64,000 bases of DNA, taken from positions 166,248-230,247 of the forward strand of contig NZ_SLVM01000002.1 in assembly GCF_004339675.1 (NCBI RefSeq), read 5' to 3'. Position 1 is the first letter of the stretch; every line of letters starts with the position of its first letter. Below are positions 44,614-51,680 of this stretch, in pieces. The notes under the pieces are model-generated. The model did not search any database. It saw only the letters and a program-made list of their open reading frames with translations, and was not told the origin of the DNA. Origin of the DNA: Rhodovulum steppense. GTDB lineage: Bacteria; Pseudomonadota; Alphaproteobacteria; Rhodobacterales; Rhodobacteraceae. Made by a program: the position numbers and the translations under genes.

Positions 44614-44903
44614 TTGGCTTAGGAATGCCATACGGCGATCAGCCGAAGCTTAAGTTCTTCCAAATCTCCAATCTCCGCAACGACATAGGGGTCTTTTCCA
44701 AGCGCTTCAAAGATTTCGTTGGGCTGGCGCCCCTGTTTAAGGAGAGCCCTTGCCCAGCCCTCGACGAAGAGATCTGCTTGGTTTGTCATCTTCGGAGCCT
44801 CTTGAGAGTGCGTCGTGCGACGCCGCTGGAGGGAGGCTATGAGGAAGGCGCGGACCTGTGCGGCAAACTTACTTCCGCACCTTGGGGGGAACTGTCGGCA
44901 TGA
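44606..44903. mobile_element. 290-bp lower-GC insertion between 8-bp direct repeats (CGGCATGA)
   Basis: CGGCATGA occurs at 44606-44613 and again at 44896-44903, exactly 290 bases apart. Between them base composition falls clearly below the flanks. In each copy ATGA is a stop/start overlap: the first ends the ligase gene, the second begins the ABC ATPase. Removing one repeat plus the insert would restore a classic 4-base ATGA overlap, so the segment looks like an insertion with a target duplication. No transposase, and no terminal inverted repeats that I can see. On the plus strand the insert is open from 44610 to 44903 (97 codons), overlapping both neighbours by ATGA; on the minus strand it carries the 56-residue frame listed next. 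Confidence 0.5.
44619..44789 (-). CDS. 56-residue ORF on the minus strand of the insertion
   Basis: ATG 44789 to TAA 44619. The protein (MTNQADLFVEGWARALLKQG...WHS) reads like a compact, amphipathic helical protein with a natural amino acid mix, more protein-like than the plus-strand frame. AGAGG lies about 9 bases upstream. On the minus strand TTGCCG (44866-44861) and CTCATA (44843-44838), 17 bases apart, could be its promoter. I do not recognise the family. It runs against the transcription of the host operon, so if real it would have its own promoter. Confidence 0.4.
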   Translation of the reverse strand: MTNQADLFVEGWARALLKQGRQPNEIFEALGKDPYVVAEIGDLEELKLRLIAVWHS

Positions 44904-45718
44904 GGGATACCGTCGAGCCCTACGTCACCGAGGACGGCCGCACCATCGGCGGCGTGGTGATGGAACTGAAGAACATCACGCTGCGCTTCGGCGGCGTGGT
45001 GGCGATCAAGGATATCAGCTTCGACATCCGCGAGGGCGAGATCCGCGCGATCATCGGCCCGAACGGGGCGGGCAAGTCCTCGATGCTGAACGTCATCTCG
45101 GGCTTCTACACGCCCACCGAGGGCGAGGTCTGGTTCGAGGGCAAGCCACGTCCGAAGATGCGCCCCTATCAGGTGGCGCAACAGGGCATCGCGCGGACGT
45201 TCCAGAACATCGCGCTGTTCGCGGGCATGTCGACGCTGGACAACATCATGACCGGCCGCATCACGCGGATGAAGTCGGGCCTGTTCAGCCAGGCGCTGTG
45301 GATGGGCAAGGCCGAGCGCGAGGAGACCGAGCATCGCGCGGCGGTCGAGAAGATCATCGACTTCCTTGAAATCCAGCACATCCGCAAGACGCCGGTGGGC
45401 CGCCTGCCCTATGGCTTGCAGAAGCGGGTGGAACTTGGGCGCGCGCTGGCGGCCGAGCCGCGGCTTCTGCTGCTGGACGAGCCGATGGCGGGCATGAATG
45501 TCGAGGAGAAGGAGGACATGTCCCGCTTCATCCTGGACGTGAACGACGAATTCGGCACCACCATCGTCCTGATCGAGCATGACATGGGCGTGGTGATGGA
45601 CCTGTCCGACCGGGTCGTGGTCATGGATTACGGCAAGAAGATCGGGGATGGCCCGCCCGCCGAGGTCCGCAACAACAAGGAAGTGATCGACGCATATCTG
45701 GGGGTGTCCCATGACTGA
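44900..45718 (+). CDS. livG: Liv-type ABC transporter ATP-binding protein (LivG-like)
   Basis: A 272-residue cytosolic ATPase from ATG 44900. The Walker A motif is IGPNGAGKSSML, the signature region is LPYGLQKRVELGRAL, and Walker B is LLLLDEPMAGM. It belongs to the branched-chain amino acid/aliphatic amide family (HAAT). With livF, livH, livM and the periplasmic protein it forms a five-component importer. Because the operon also encodes two acyl-CoA ligases, its substrate is more likely an organic acid than an amino acid, an inference from context. Confidence 0.94.
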   Translation: MRDTVEPYVTEDGRTIGGVVMELKNITLRFGGVVAIKDISFDIREGEIRAIIGPNGAGKSSMLNVISGFYTPTEGEVWFEGKPRPKMRPYQVAQQGIARTFQNIALFAGMSTLDNIMTGRITRMKSGLFSQALWMGKAEREETEHRAAVEKIIDFLEIQHIRKTPVGRLPYGLQKRVELGRALAAEPRLLLLDEPMAGMNVEEKEDMSRFILDVNDEFGTTIVLIEHDMGVVMDLSDRVVVMDYGKKIGDGPPAEVRNNKEVIDAYLGVSHD

Positions 45719-45757
45719 GCGCATGACCCTCGCGCCCTGCCGAAAGGAGACCCGCTG

Positions 45758-46753
45758 ATGCCGGATCAGTTTCTTTTTGCCGTCGAGGTGATGATCAACG
45801 GCCTGATGGCCGGCGTGCTTTATGCGCTGGTGGCGCTGGGCTTCGTGCTGATCTTCAAGGCCTCGGGCATCTTCAACTATGCCCAGGGGGTGCTGGCGCT
45901 GTTCGCGGCGCTGACGCTGGTGGGCCTGCAGAAGGGGCAGATACCCTTTGCGCATCTGATCAACGCGGCGTTCGGCACGAAGGTGCATTACTTCGGCTGG
46001 ACGATGCCGACCTTCCTGGCGATCGCCCTGACGATTGGCGTGATGATCCTGCTGGCCATCGCGATCGAGAGGTTCATTCTCAAGCATCTGGTCAACCAGG
46101 AACCGATCATCCTGTTCATGGCAACCATCGGTCTGGCCTATTTCCTTGAGGGGCTGGGCGACGTGATGTGGGGCGCCGACGTCAAGACGCTGGATGTGGG
46201 CCTGCCGCAGGGGGCCAGCGAATGGATCGAGGACCGATCCGCGGTGCTGGGGGGCGATGGCTTCTACGGCTTCTTCATCGACAAACTGGACATCGTGGCC
46301 GCGCTGGTGGCGGCGGTGCTGGTGATCTCGCTGACGCTGTTCTCGCAATACTCCAAGCAGGGCCGGGCGCTGCGCGCGGTGGCCGACGATCACCAGGCGG
46401 CGCTGTCGGTCGGCATCTCGCTGCGGTTCATCTGGGTGCTGGTGTGGTCCATCGCGGGCATTGTCGCGCTGGTCGCGGGCATCATGTGGGGCGCGAAATC
46501 CGGCGTGCAGTTCTCGCTGTCGCTGATCGCGCTCAAGGCGCTGCCGGTGCTGATGTTGGGCGGCTTCACCTCGATCCCGGGCGCCATCGTCGGCGGGCTG
46601 ATCATCGGGGTCGGTGAGAAGCTGTTCGAGTTCACCATCGGCTCGATGATCGGCGGTGCGACCGAGAACTGGTTCGCCTATGTCCTTGCCCTCGTCTTCC
46701 TCGTGTTCAGGCCGCAGGGCCTGTTCGGCGAGAAGATCATCGAAAGGGTCTGA
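45758..46753 (+). CDS. livH: Liv-type ABC transporter permease (LivH-like)
   Basis: A 331-residue membrane protein with about eight hydrophobic segments, from ATG 45758, with AAAGGAG upstream. The N-terminal segment VMINGLMAGVLYALVALGFVLIFKASGIFNYAQGVL is the LivH family start, and the cytoplasmic coupling loop contains GRALRAVADDHQAALSVGIS. The C-terminus ends with FRPQGLFGEKIIERV. It forms the pore with LivM. A 39-base gap separates it from the ATPase gene. Confidence 0.95.
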   Translation: MPDQFLFAVEVMINGLMAGVLYALVALGFVLIFKASGIFNYAQGVLALFAALTLVGLQKGQIPFAHLINAAFGTKVHYFGWTMPTFLAIALTIGVMILLAIAIERFILKHLVNQEPIILFMATIGLAYFLEGLGDVMWGADVKTLDVGLPQGASEWIEDRSAVLGGDGFYGFFIDKLDIVAALVAAVLVISLTLFSQYSKQGRALRAVADDHQAALSVGISLRFIWVLVWSIAGIVALVAGIMWGAKSGVQFSLSLIALKALPVLMLGGFTSIPGAIVGGLIIGVGEKLFEFTIGSMIGGATENWFAYVLALVFLVFRPQGLFGEKIIERV

Positions 46754-46755
46754 CC

Positions 46756-47001
46756 ATGCAGAAGTTCTTTGCCATTGCCTGCGTCATCGGGTGGGGGTTC
46801 TTCTACGTCTTTTCGTTCCTGGCCGTGGGGTCGCTGAACGACGCGGCCTGGATGCCCGCAACCTATGCGCTGCTCGCCTTTGGCGGCTTCCTGACGGGGA
46901 TGCTGTGCTGGGTGCGCATCGTAGGTTTGCGCCGCGAGGGCGTGCGCCGCGTGGTGCTGCACGCACCGCGCCGCGGCCGGTTCACGAGGGAGATCGTCTG
47001 A
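46756..47001 (+). CDS. Small two-helix membrane protein in the Liv operon
   Basis: An 81-residue protein from ATG 46756, 2 bases after livH and 1 base before livM. Two hydrophobic segments (about 3-25 and 36-55) and a basic C-terminal tail (RREGVRRVVLHAPRRGRFTREIV) make it a small inner-membrane protein with a cytosolic positive tail. I do not recognise a family. Its place between the two permease genes suggests it assists the transporter, but nothing direct shows this. Confidence 0.75.
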   Translation: MQKFFAIACVIGWGFFYVFSFLAVGSLNDAAWMPATYALLAFGGFLTGMLCWVRIVGLRREGVRRVVLHAPRRGRFTREIV

Positions 47002-47002
47002 C

Positions 47003-48079
47003 ATGTTCTATCGCGAGGCCGGCGACTTCAAGACGTCCTACCGGGACGACAGTCAGACCTTTCCGATCAAGTTCGACCGCTTCCGGTACTATGCCGTGCT
47101 CTTGGTCGCGCTGGCGATCGTGCCCTTCTTCATCGACAGCTACTGGGCCAACGCGCTGCTGGTGCCATTTCTGATCTATGCCATCGCGGCGATCGGGCTG
47201 AACATCCTGACCGGCTATTGCGGGCAGGTCAGCTTGGGCACCGGCGGATTCATGGCGGTGGGGGCCTATGCCTGCTACAAGCTGATGACCGCCTTTCCGG
47301 ACGTTAACATCGTGCTCCACATCATCGCGGCGGGCGGGATCACGGCCGCGGTGGGGGTGCTGTTCGGTCTGCCCTCGCTCAGGATCAAGGGGTTTTACCT
47401 CGCGGTGGCGACGCTGGCGGCGCAGTTCTTTCTTATCTGGCTCTTCAACAAGGTGCCGTGGTTCTACAACTATTCGGCCTCGGGCCAGATCTCGGCTCCA
47501 GAACGCACCGTCTTCGGCATCGCGGTCACCGGTCCCCATACCGAAGCCTGGGCGAAATACCTGGTCTGCCTGCTGTTCGTTGCGGTGCTGGCCTGGGTGG
47601 CCCGCAACCTGACGCGCGGTTCGATCGGTCGGTCCTGGATGGCGATCCGCGACATGGACATCGCCGCCGAGATCATCGGGGTGAACCCGCTCAAGGCCAA
47701 GCTGACCGCCTTTGCGGTGTCGTCCTTCTATATCGGCATCGCGGGGGCGCTGTTCTTCGCGGTCTATCTGGGCGCGGTCGAGGTCGGCGAAGCGTTCGGC
47801 ATCCAGAAATCGTTCCTGATCCTGTTCATGATCATCATCGGCGGGCTGGGCTCGATCTTTGGCAGCTTCGCGGGTGCGGCGTTCCTGGTGCTGTTGCCGG
47901 TCCTGCTGAAGAACGTGCTGGTCGGCACGCTGGGCTGGCCCACGGATCTGGCGGCCCATATCGAGCTGATGATCGTGGGGGCGCTGATCATCGTGTTCCT
48001 GATTGCCGAGCCGCACGGGATCGCCCAGCTCTGGCGGATCGCCAAGGAAAAACTCAGGCTATGGCCGTTCCCGCATTAG
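47003..48079 (+). CDS. livM: Liv-type ABC transporter permease (LivM-like)
   Basis: A 358-residue membrane protein from ATG 47003. The family signature LLVPFLIYAIAAIGLNILTGYCGQVSLGTGGFMAVGAY is clear, as is the coupling-loop region GRSWMAIRDMDIAAEIIGVNPLKAK. The short N-terminal extension (MFYREAGDFKTSYRDDSQTFP) is longer than in E. coli LivM; it is seen in related alphaproteobacterial systems. It pairs with LivH to form the translocation pathway. Confidence 0.94.
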   Translation: MFYREAGDFKTSYRDDSQTFPIKFDRFRYYAVLLVALAIVPFFIDSYWANALLVPFLIYAIAAIGLNILTGYCGQVSLGTGGFMAVGAYACYKLMTAFPDVNIVLHIIAAGGITAAVGVLFGLPSLRIKGFYLAVATLAAQFFLIWLFNKVPWFYNYSASGQISAPERTVFGIAVTGPHTEAWAKYLVCLLFVAVLAWVARNLTRGSIGRSWMAIRDMDIAAEIIGVNPLKAKLTAFAVSSFYIGIAGALFFAVYLGAVEVGEAFGIQKSFLILFMIIIGGLGSIFGSFAGAAFLVLLPVLLKNVLVGTLGWPTDLAAHIELMIVGALIIVFLIAEPHGIAQLWRIAKEKLRLWPFPH

Positions 48080-48149
48080 CGCGGGGGCGGGGAAACGCGC
48101 GAGGACCGGGGCAACCCGGCAACGGACTGAACCAATGGGAGGAGACGAC

Positions 48150-49430
48150 ATGAAACTGAAACTGGCATCCGCCGCCATCGGCGCGCTGCTGGCCGCGAGC
48201 CCGGCTCTGGCCGATCTCGTGTTCCCCGATCTCAGCTACCGCACCGGGCCTTTCGCGGCGGGCGGCATCCCGTTCTCGGACGGCTACCAGGACTATTTCA
48301 CCCTGGTGAACGAGCGTGACGGCGGGATCGGGGGCGTCAAGGCGCGCGTGATCGAGTGCGAAACCGCCTACAACACCGAAAAGGGCGTGGAGTGCTACGA
48401 GGCGACCAAGGGCGAAGGCGCCCTGATCTACCAGCCGCTCTCGACCGGCATTACCTACCAGCTGATCCCGAAGGTCTCGGCCGACAAGATCCCGCTGCAC
48501 ACGATGGGCTATGGCCGGACCTCGGCGACGAATGGCAGGGTGTTCGAATGGGTGTTCAACTACCCTGCGAACTATTGGGACGCCGCCTCTGTGGCGATCA
48601 ACTACCTGCTGGACGAGAATGGCGGCAGCCTCGAGGGCAAGAAGATCGCGCTTCTCTACCACAACTCCGCCTATGGCAAGGAGCCGATCCCGACGCTCGA
48701 GGCGCTGGCCGCCAAGCATGGCTACAGCCTGTCGCTGCTTCCGGTGGACAGCCCCGGACAGGAGCAGAAGTCGCAATGGCTGCAGATCCGCCGCGAACGG
48801 CCCGATGTCGTTCTGATGTGGGGCTGGGGCGTGATGAACCAGGTCGCCGTGCAGGAAGCCGCCAATATCCGCTTCCCGATGGAGAACTTCATCGGCAACT
48901 GGTGGGCGGGCGCCGAACATGACGTGACCCCGGCAGGCATGGCAGCCAACGGCTACAAGTCGCTGAACATGAACCGGATCGCCGATTTCCCCGTGTTCGA
49001 GGACATCCGCACCCATGTCCATGGCAAGGGTCTGGCTGCGGGCGACGGCTCGAACGTGGGCAAGGTGCTCTACACCCGCGGCATGTATGCCGCGATGCTG
49101 GCGGTCGAGGCGGCGAAGAAGGCGCAGGAGATCCACGGCACCGCCAACATCACCGCCGCGATGATGCGCGACGGGATGGAGGCGCTGGAAATGACCAGCG
49201 AGATGATGGAGGCGCTGGGCGCCCCCGGAATCGGCCCGGAATTCAGCGTTTCCTGCGAAGCTCATGGCGGCTCGGGCATGGGCATCGTGCAGCAATGGAA
49301 CGCCGCCGAGGGCAGATGGATCGCGCTGACCGACTACATCGCGCCCGATCAGGACGTGATCGCCCCGCTCGTCGAACAGGACTCGATGGCCTATGCCAGC
49401 GAGAACAACCTGTCGCTGCGCTGCGAGTGA
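48150..49430 (+). CDS. Periplasmic substrate-binding protein of the Liv-type transporter
   Basis: A 426-residue periplasmic-binding protein (type 1 fold) from ATG 48150, with GGGAGGAG 6 bases upstream. A signal peptide is visible (MKLKLASAAIGALLAASPALA). Motifs of the family are GGIGGVKARVIECETAYNTEKGVECYEA and KIALLYHNSAYGKEPI. Two to three Cys (ECE..., VECYEA, SVSCEAHGG, LRCE) probably form disulfides. The ligand is not a typical amino acid judging from the ligase neighbours; this is an inference. Confidence 0.92.
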   Translation: MKLKLASAAIGALLAASPALADLVFPDLSYRTGPFAAGGIPFSDGYQDYFTLVNERDGGIGGVKARVIECETAYNTEKGVECYEATKGEGALIYQPLSTGITYQLIPKVSADKIPLHTMGYGRTSATNGRVFEWVFNYPANYWDAASVAINYLLDENGGSLEGKKIALLYHNSAYGKEPIPTLEALAAKHGYSLSLLPVDSPGQEQKSQWLQIRRERPDVVLMWGWGVMNQVAVQEAANIRFPMENFIGNWWAGAEHDVTPAGMAANGYKSLNMNRIADFPVFEDIRTHVHGKGLAAGDGSNVGKVLYTRGMYAAMLAVEAAKKAQEIHGTANITAAMMRDGMEALEMTSEMMEALGAPGIGPEFSVSCEAHGGSGMGIVQQWNAAEGRWIALTDYIAPDQDVIAPLVEQDSMAYASENNLSLRCE

Positions 49431-49501
49431 CGTGACACCTTCCCGGCGCGGGCCATGCCGCCTGCGCCGGGCCATCGGCAAATGACAAGGACCGCCCGGG
49501 G

Positions 49502-50326
49502 ATGCTCGACGCAGGCCGCACGCAAGAGACGCTTCTCGAAGTCAACAATATCGAGGTGATCTACAACCATGTGATCCTCGTCCTGAAGGGCGTGTCGCTC
49601 ACTGTGCCCAAGGGCGGGATCACCGCGCTGCTCGGGGGCAACGGGGCGGGCAAGACCACCACGCTCAAGGCCATCTCGAACCTTCTGCGCTCGGAACGGG
49701 GCGAGGTGACCAAGGGCACCATCCACTATCGCGGCGAGCGGGTGCAGGACCTCAGCCCCTCCGATCTGGTCAAGAAGGGCGTGATCCAGGTGATGGAAGG
49801 GCGCCATTGCTTCGAGCACCTGACGGTCGAGGAAAACCTGATGACCGGCGCCTATACCCGTACCGACGGCAAGGCCGCCATCGCCGCCGATCTGGAAATG
49901 GTCTACACCTACTTCCCGCGGCTCAAGGAGCGGCGGAAATCCCAGGCGGGCTATACCTCGGGCGGCGAACAGCAGATGACCGCCATCGGCCGCGCGCTGA
50001 TGTCCCGCCCCGAAACGGTCCTGCTGGACGAGCCCTCTATGGGGCTTGCGCCGCAACTCGTGGAACAGATCTTCGAGATCGTGAAATCGGTGAACGAGAA
50101 CGAGGGCGTGACCTTCCTCCTGGCCGAGCAGAACACCAATGTCGCGCTCCGCTATGCCCATTACGGCTATATCCTGGAATCGGGGCGCATCGTGATGGAC
50201 GGCCCCGCGGCCGACCTGCGCGAGAACCCGGACGTCAAGGAATTCTACCTCGGCATGTCCGACACCGGCCGCAAGAGCTTCCGCGACGTGCGCTCTTACC
50301 GGCGACGCAAGCGGTGGCTGAGTTGA
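49502..50326 (+). CDS. livF: Liv-type ABC transporter ATP-binding protein (LivF-like)
   Basis: A 274-residue ATPase from ATG 49502. Walker A is LLGGNGAGKTTTLKAI, signature YTSGGEQQMTAIGRAL, Walker B TVLLDEPSMGLAPQ. It pairs with the LivG-like ATPase. The length is somewhat above the usual 235, because of a basic C-terminal tail (SFRDVRSYRRRKRWLS) that is common in this subfamily. The last gene of the operon, a ligase, starts 61 bases later. Confidence 0.94.
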   Translation: MLDAGRTQETLLEVNNIEVIYNHVILVLKGVSLTVPKGGITALLGGNGAGKTTTLKAISNLLRSERGEVTKGTIHYRGERVQDLSPSDLVKKGVIQVMEGRHCFEHLTVEENLMTGAYTRTDGKAAIAADLEMVYTYFPRLKERRKSQAGYTSGGEQQMTAIGRALMSRPETVLLDEPSMGLAPQLVEQIFEIVKSVNENEGVTFLLAEQNTNVALRYAHYGYILESGRIVMDGPAADLRENPDVKEFYLGMSDTGRKSFRDVRSYRRRKRWLS

Positions 50327-50387
50327 CTTCGTCCCCGGTCCGACGCCGCCTCGCGCCGACCGTCTCCAGCGACCCGAAGGACCTGCC

Positions 50388-51611
50388 ATGACCGCCCATT
50401 TCGACGATCTCGAAACCCGTTCCGCCGATGCGCGCGCCGCCTCTCTCGCCGAGTGCCTGCCCGCGCAGATCGCCGCGGCGAAGGCCCTGCCGGGCTATGC
50501 CGCGGCCTTGGCCGAGGTCGACCCGGATGCGATCCGCGACCGGGCGGCGCTGGCCCGGCTGCCGGTCCTGCGCAAGTCGGCGCTCAGCGGTGCACAATCC
50601 GCACATCCGCCCTTCGGCGGCTATACCGTCTGGCCGGCGTCGGGCTTTGACCATGTGTTCCAGTCGCCGGGACCGATCTACGAACCCGGCTGCGTCTCGA
50701 CCAACTGGTGGCGGCTGGGCCGGTTCCTGCATGCCTGCGGGATCGGCGAGGGCGACATCGTGCAGAACTGCTTCGGCTATCACCTGACGCCCGCGGGCAT
50801 GATGTTCGAGAACGGCGCCCGGGCGGTCGGGGCGGCCGTGCTGCCCGCCGGCACCGGCCAGACCGAACTTCAGGCCCGCGCCGCCCATGACGTCGGCGTG
50901 ACCGCCTATGCCGGGACGCCCGATTACCTCAAGGTGATCCTCGACAAGGCCGACGAGTTGGGGCTGGACCTCTCGCGCATCCGCCGCGCGGCGGTGTCGG
51001 GCGGCGCGCTGTTCCCGTCGCTGCGCCAGGAATACTCGGATCGCGGCATCGCCTGCCTGCAATGCTACGCCACCGCCGATCTGGGCAATGTCGCCTATGA
51101 AAGCCCCGCAATGGAGGGCATGATCGTCGACGAGGGCGTGATCGTGGAAATCGTCCGCCCCGGCACCGGCGATCCGGTTCCCGATGGCGAGGTGGGCGAG
51201 GTCGTCGTGACCTCGCTGAACCCCGATTACCCGCTGATCCGCTTCGCCACCGGCGATCTGTCGGCCGTCCTGCCGGGCGTCTCGCCCTGCGGGCGCACCA
51301 ACATGCGCATCAAGGGCTGGATGGGGCGCGCGGACCAGACCACCAAGATCAAGGGCATGTTCGTCCGCCCCGAACAGGTTGCCGACCTTGTGGCCCGCCA
51401 CCCCGAAATCGCGCGCGCGCGCGTGATCGCCGGGCGCGAGGGCGAGATGGACACGATGACCGTGCAGATCGAAACCCCGGCGACCGACCCCGCCCCCTAC
51501 GAGGCCAGCGTCATGGCGGTGCTCAAGCTCAGGGGCAAGGTGGAACTCGTCGGCCCGGGCAGCCTGCCGAATGATGGCAAGGTGATCGACGACCGGCGCA
51601 GCTACGGGTGA
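50388..51611 (+). CDS. Phenylacetate-CoA ligase-like AMP-binding protein (PaaK type)
   Basis: A 407-residue cytosolic ANL-superfamily protein of the PaaK/COG1541 type, from ATG 50388. The C-terminal half with VVTSLNPDYPLIRFATGDLSAVLPG and GRADQTTKIKGMFVRPEQV is well conserved. The usual Ser/Thr/Gly-rich ATP loop is not visible; the equivalent region reads WPASGFDHVFQSPGPIYEPGC. So the protein may use a variant loop or may have lost adenylation. It probably activates an aromatic or other acid delivered by the ABC importer. It ends the operon. Confidence 0.88.
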   Translation: MTAHFDDLETRSADARAASLAECLPAQIAAAKALPGYAAALAEVDPDAIRDRAALARLPVLRKSALSGAQSAHPPFGGYTVWPASGFDHVFQSPGPIYEPGCVSTNWWRLGRFLHACGIGEGDIVQNCFGYHLTPAGMMFENGARAVGAAVLPAGTGQTELQARAAHDVGVTAYAGTPDYLKVILDKADELGLDLSRIRRAAVSGGALFPSLRQEYSDRGIACLQCYATADLGNVAYESPAMEGMIVDEGVIVEIVRPGTGDPVPDGEVGEVVVTSLNPDYPLIRFATGDLSAVLPGVSPCGRTNMRIKGWMGRADQTTKIKGMFVRPEQVADLVARHPEIARARVIAGREGEMDTMTVQIETPATDPAPYEASVMAVLKLRGKVELVGPGSLPNDGKVIDDRRSYG

Positions 51612-51636
51612 TCCCGCCGCCGCGCCCTGTCCTTCT

Positions 51637-51680
51637 TCTGGCCCGAAATATCTTCGGGGGTCCGGGGGTGAAACCCCCGG
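51637..51680. repeat. Rhodobacterales-type intergenic repeat with terminator hairpin
   Basis: CCCGAA/TTCGGG (6-bp stem, around 51642-51658) followed by CCGGGGGT (51662-51669) and ACCCCCGG (51673-51680) with a GAA loop. It lies between the convergent ligase gene and phaC, touching the phaC stop. The 'GGCCCGAAATAT...TCGGGGG' string resembles a repeat seen between genes in many Rhodobacterales genomes (recollection, not searched). It probably acts as a bidirectional terminator. Confidence 0.55.

Noticed and set aside
45711..45758. A 15-residue frame (MTERMTLAPCRKETR) bridging livG and livH
   Set aside because: It overlaps both neighbours and could only serve coupling; too short and without independent support.
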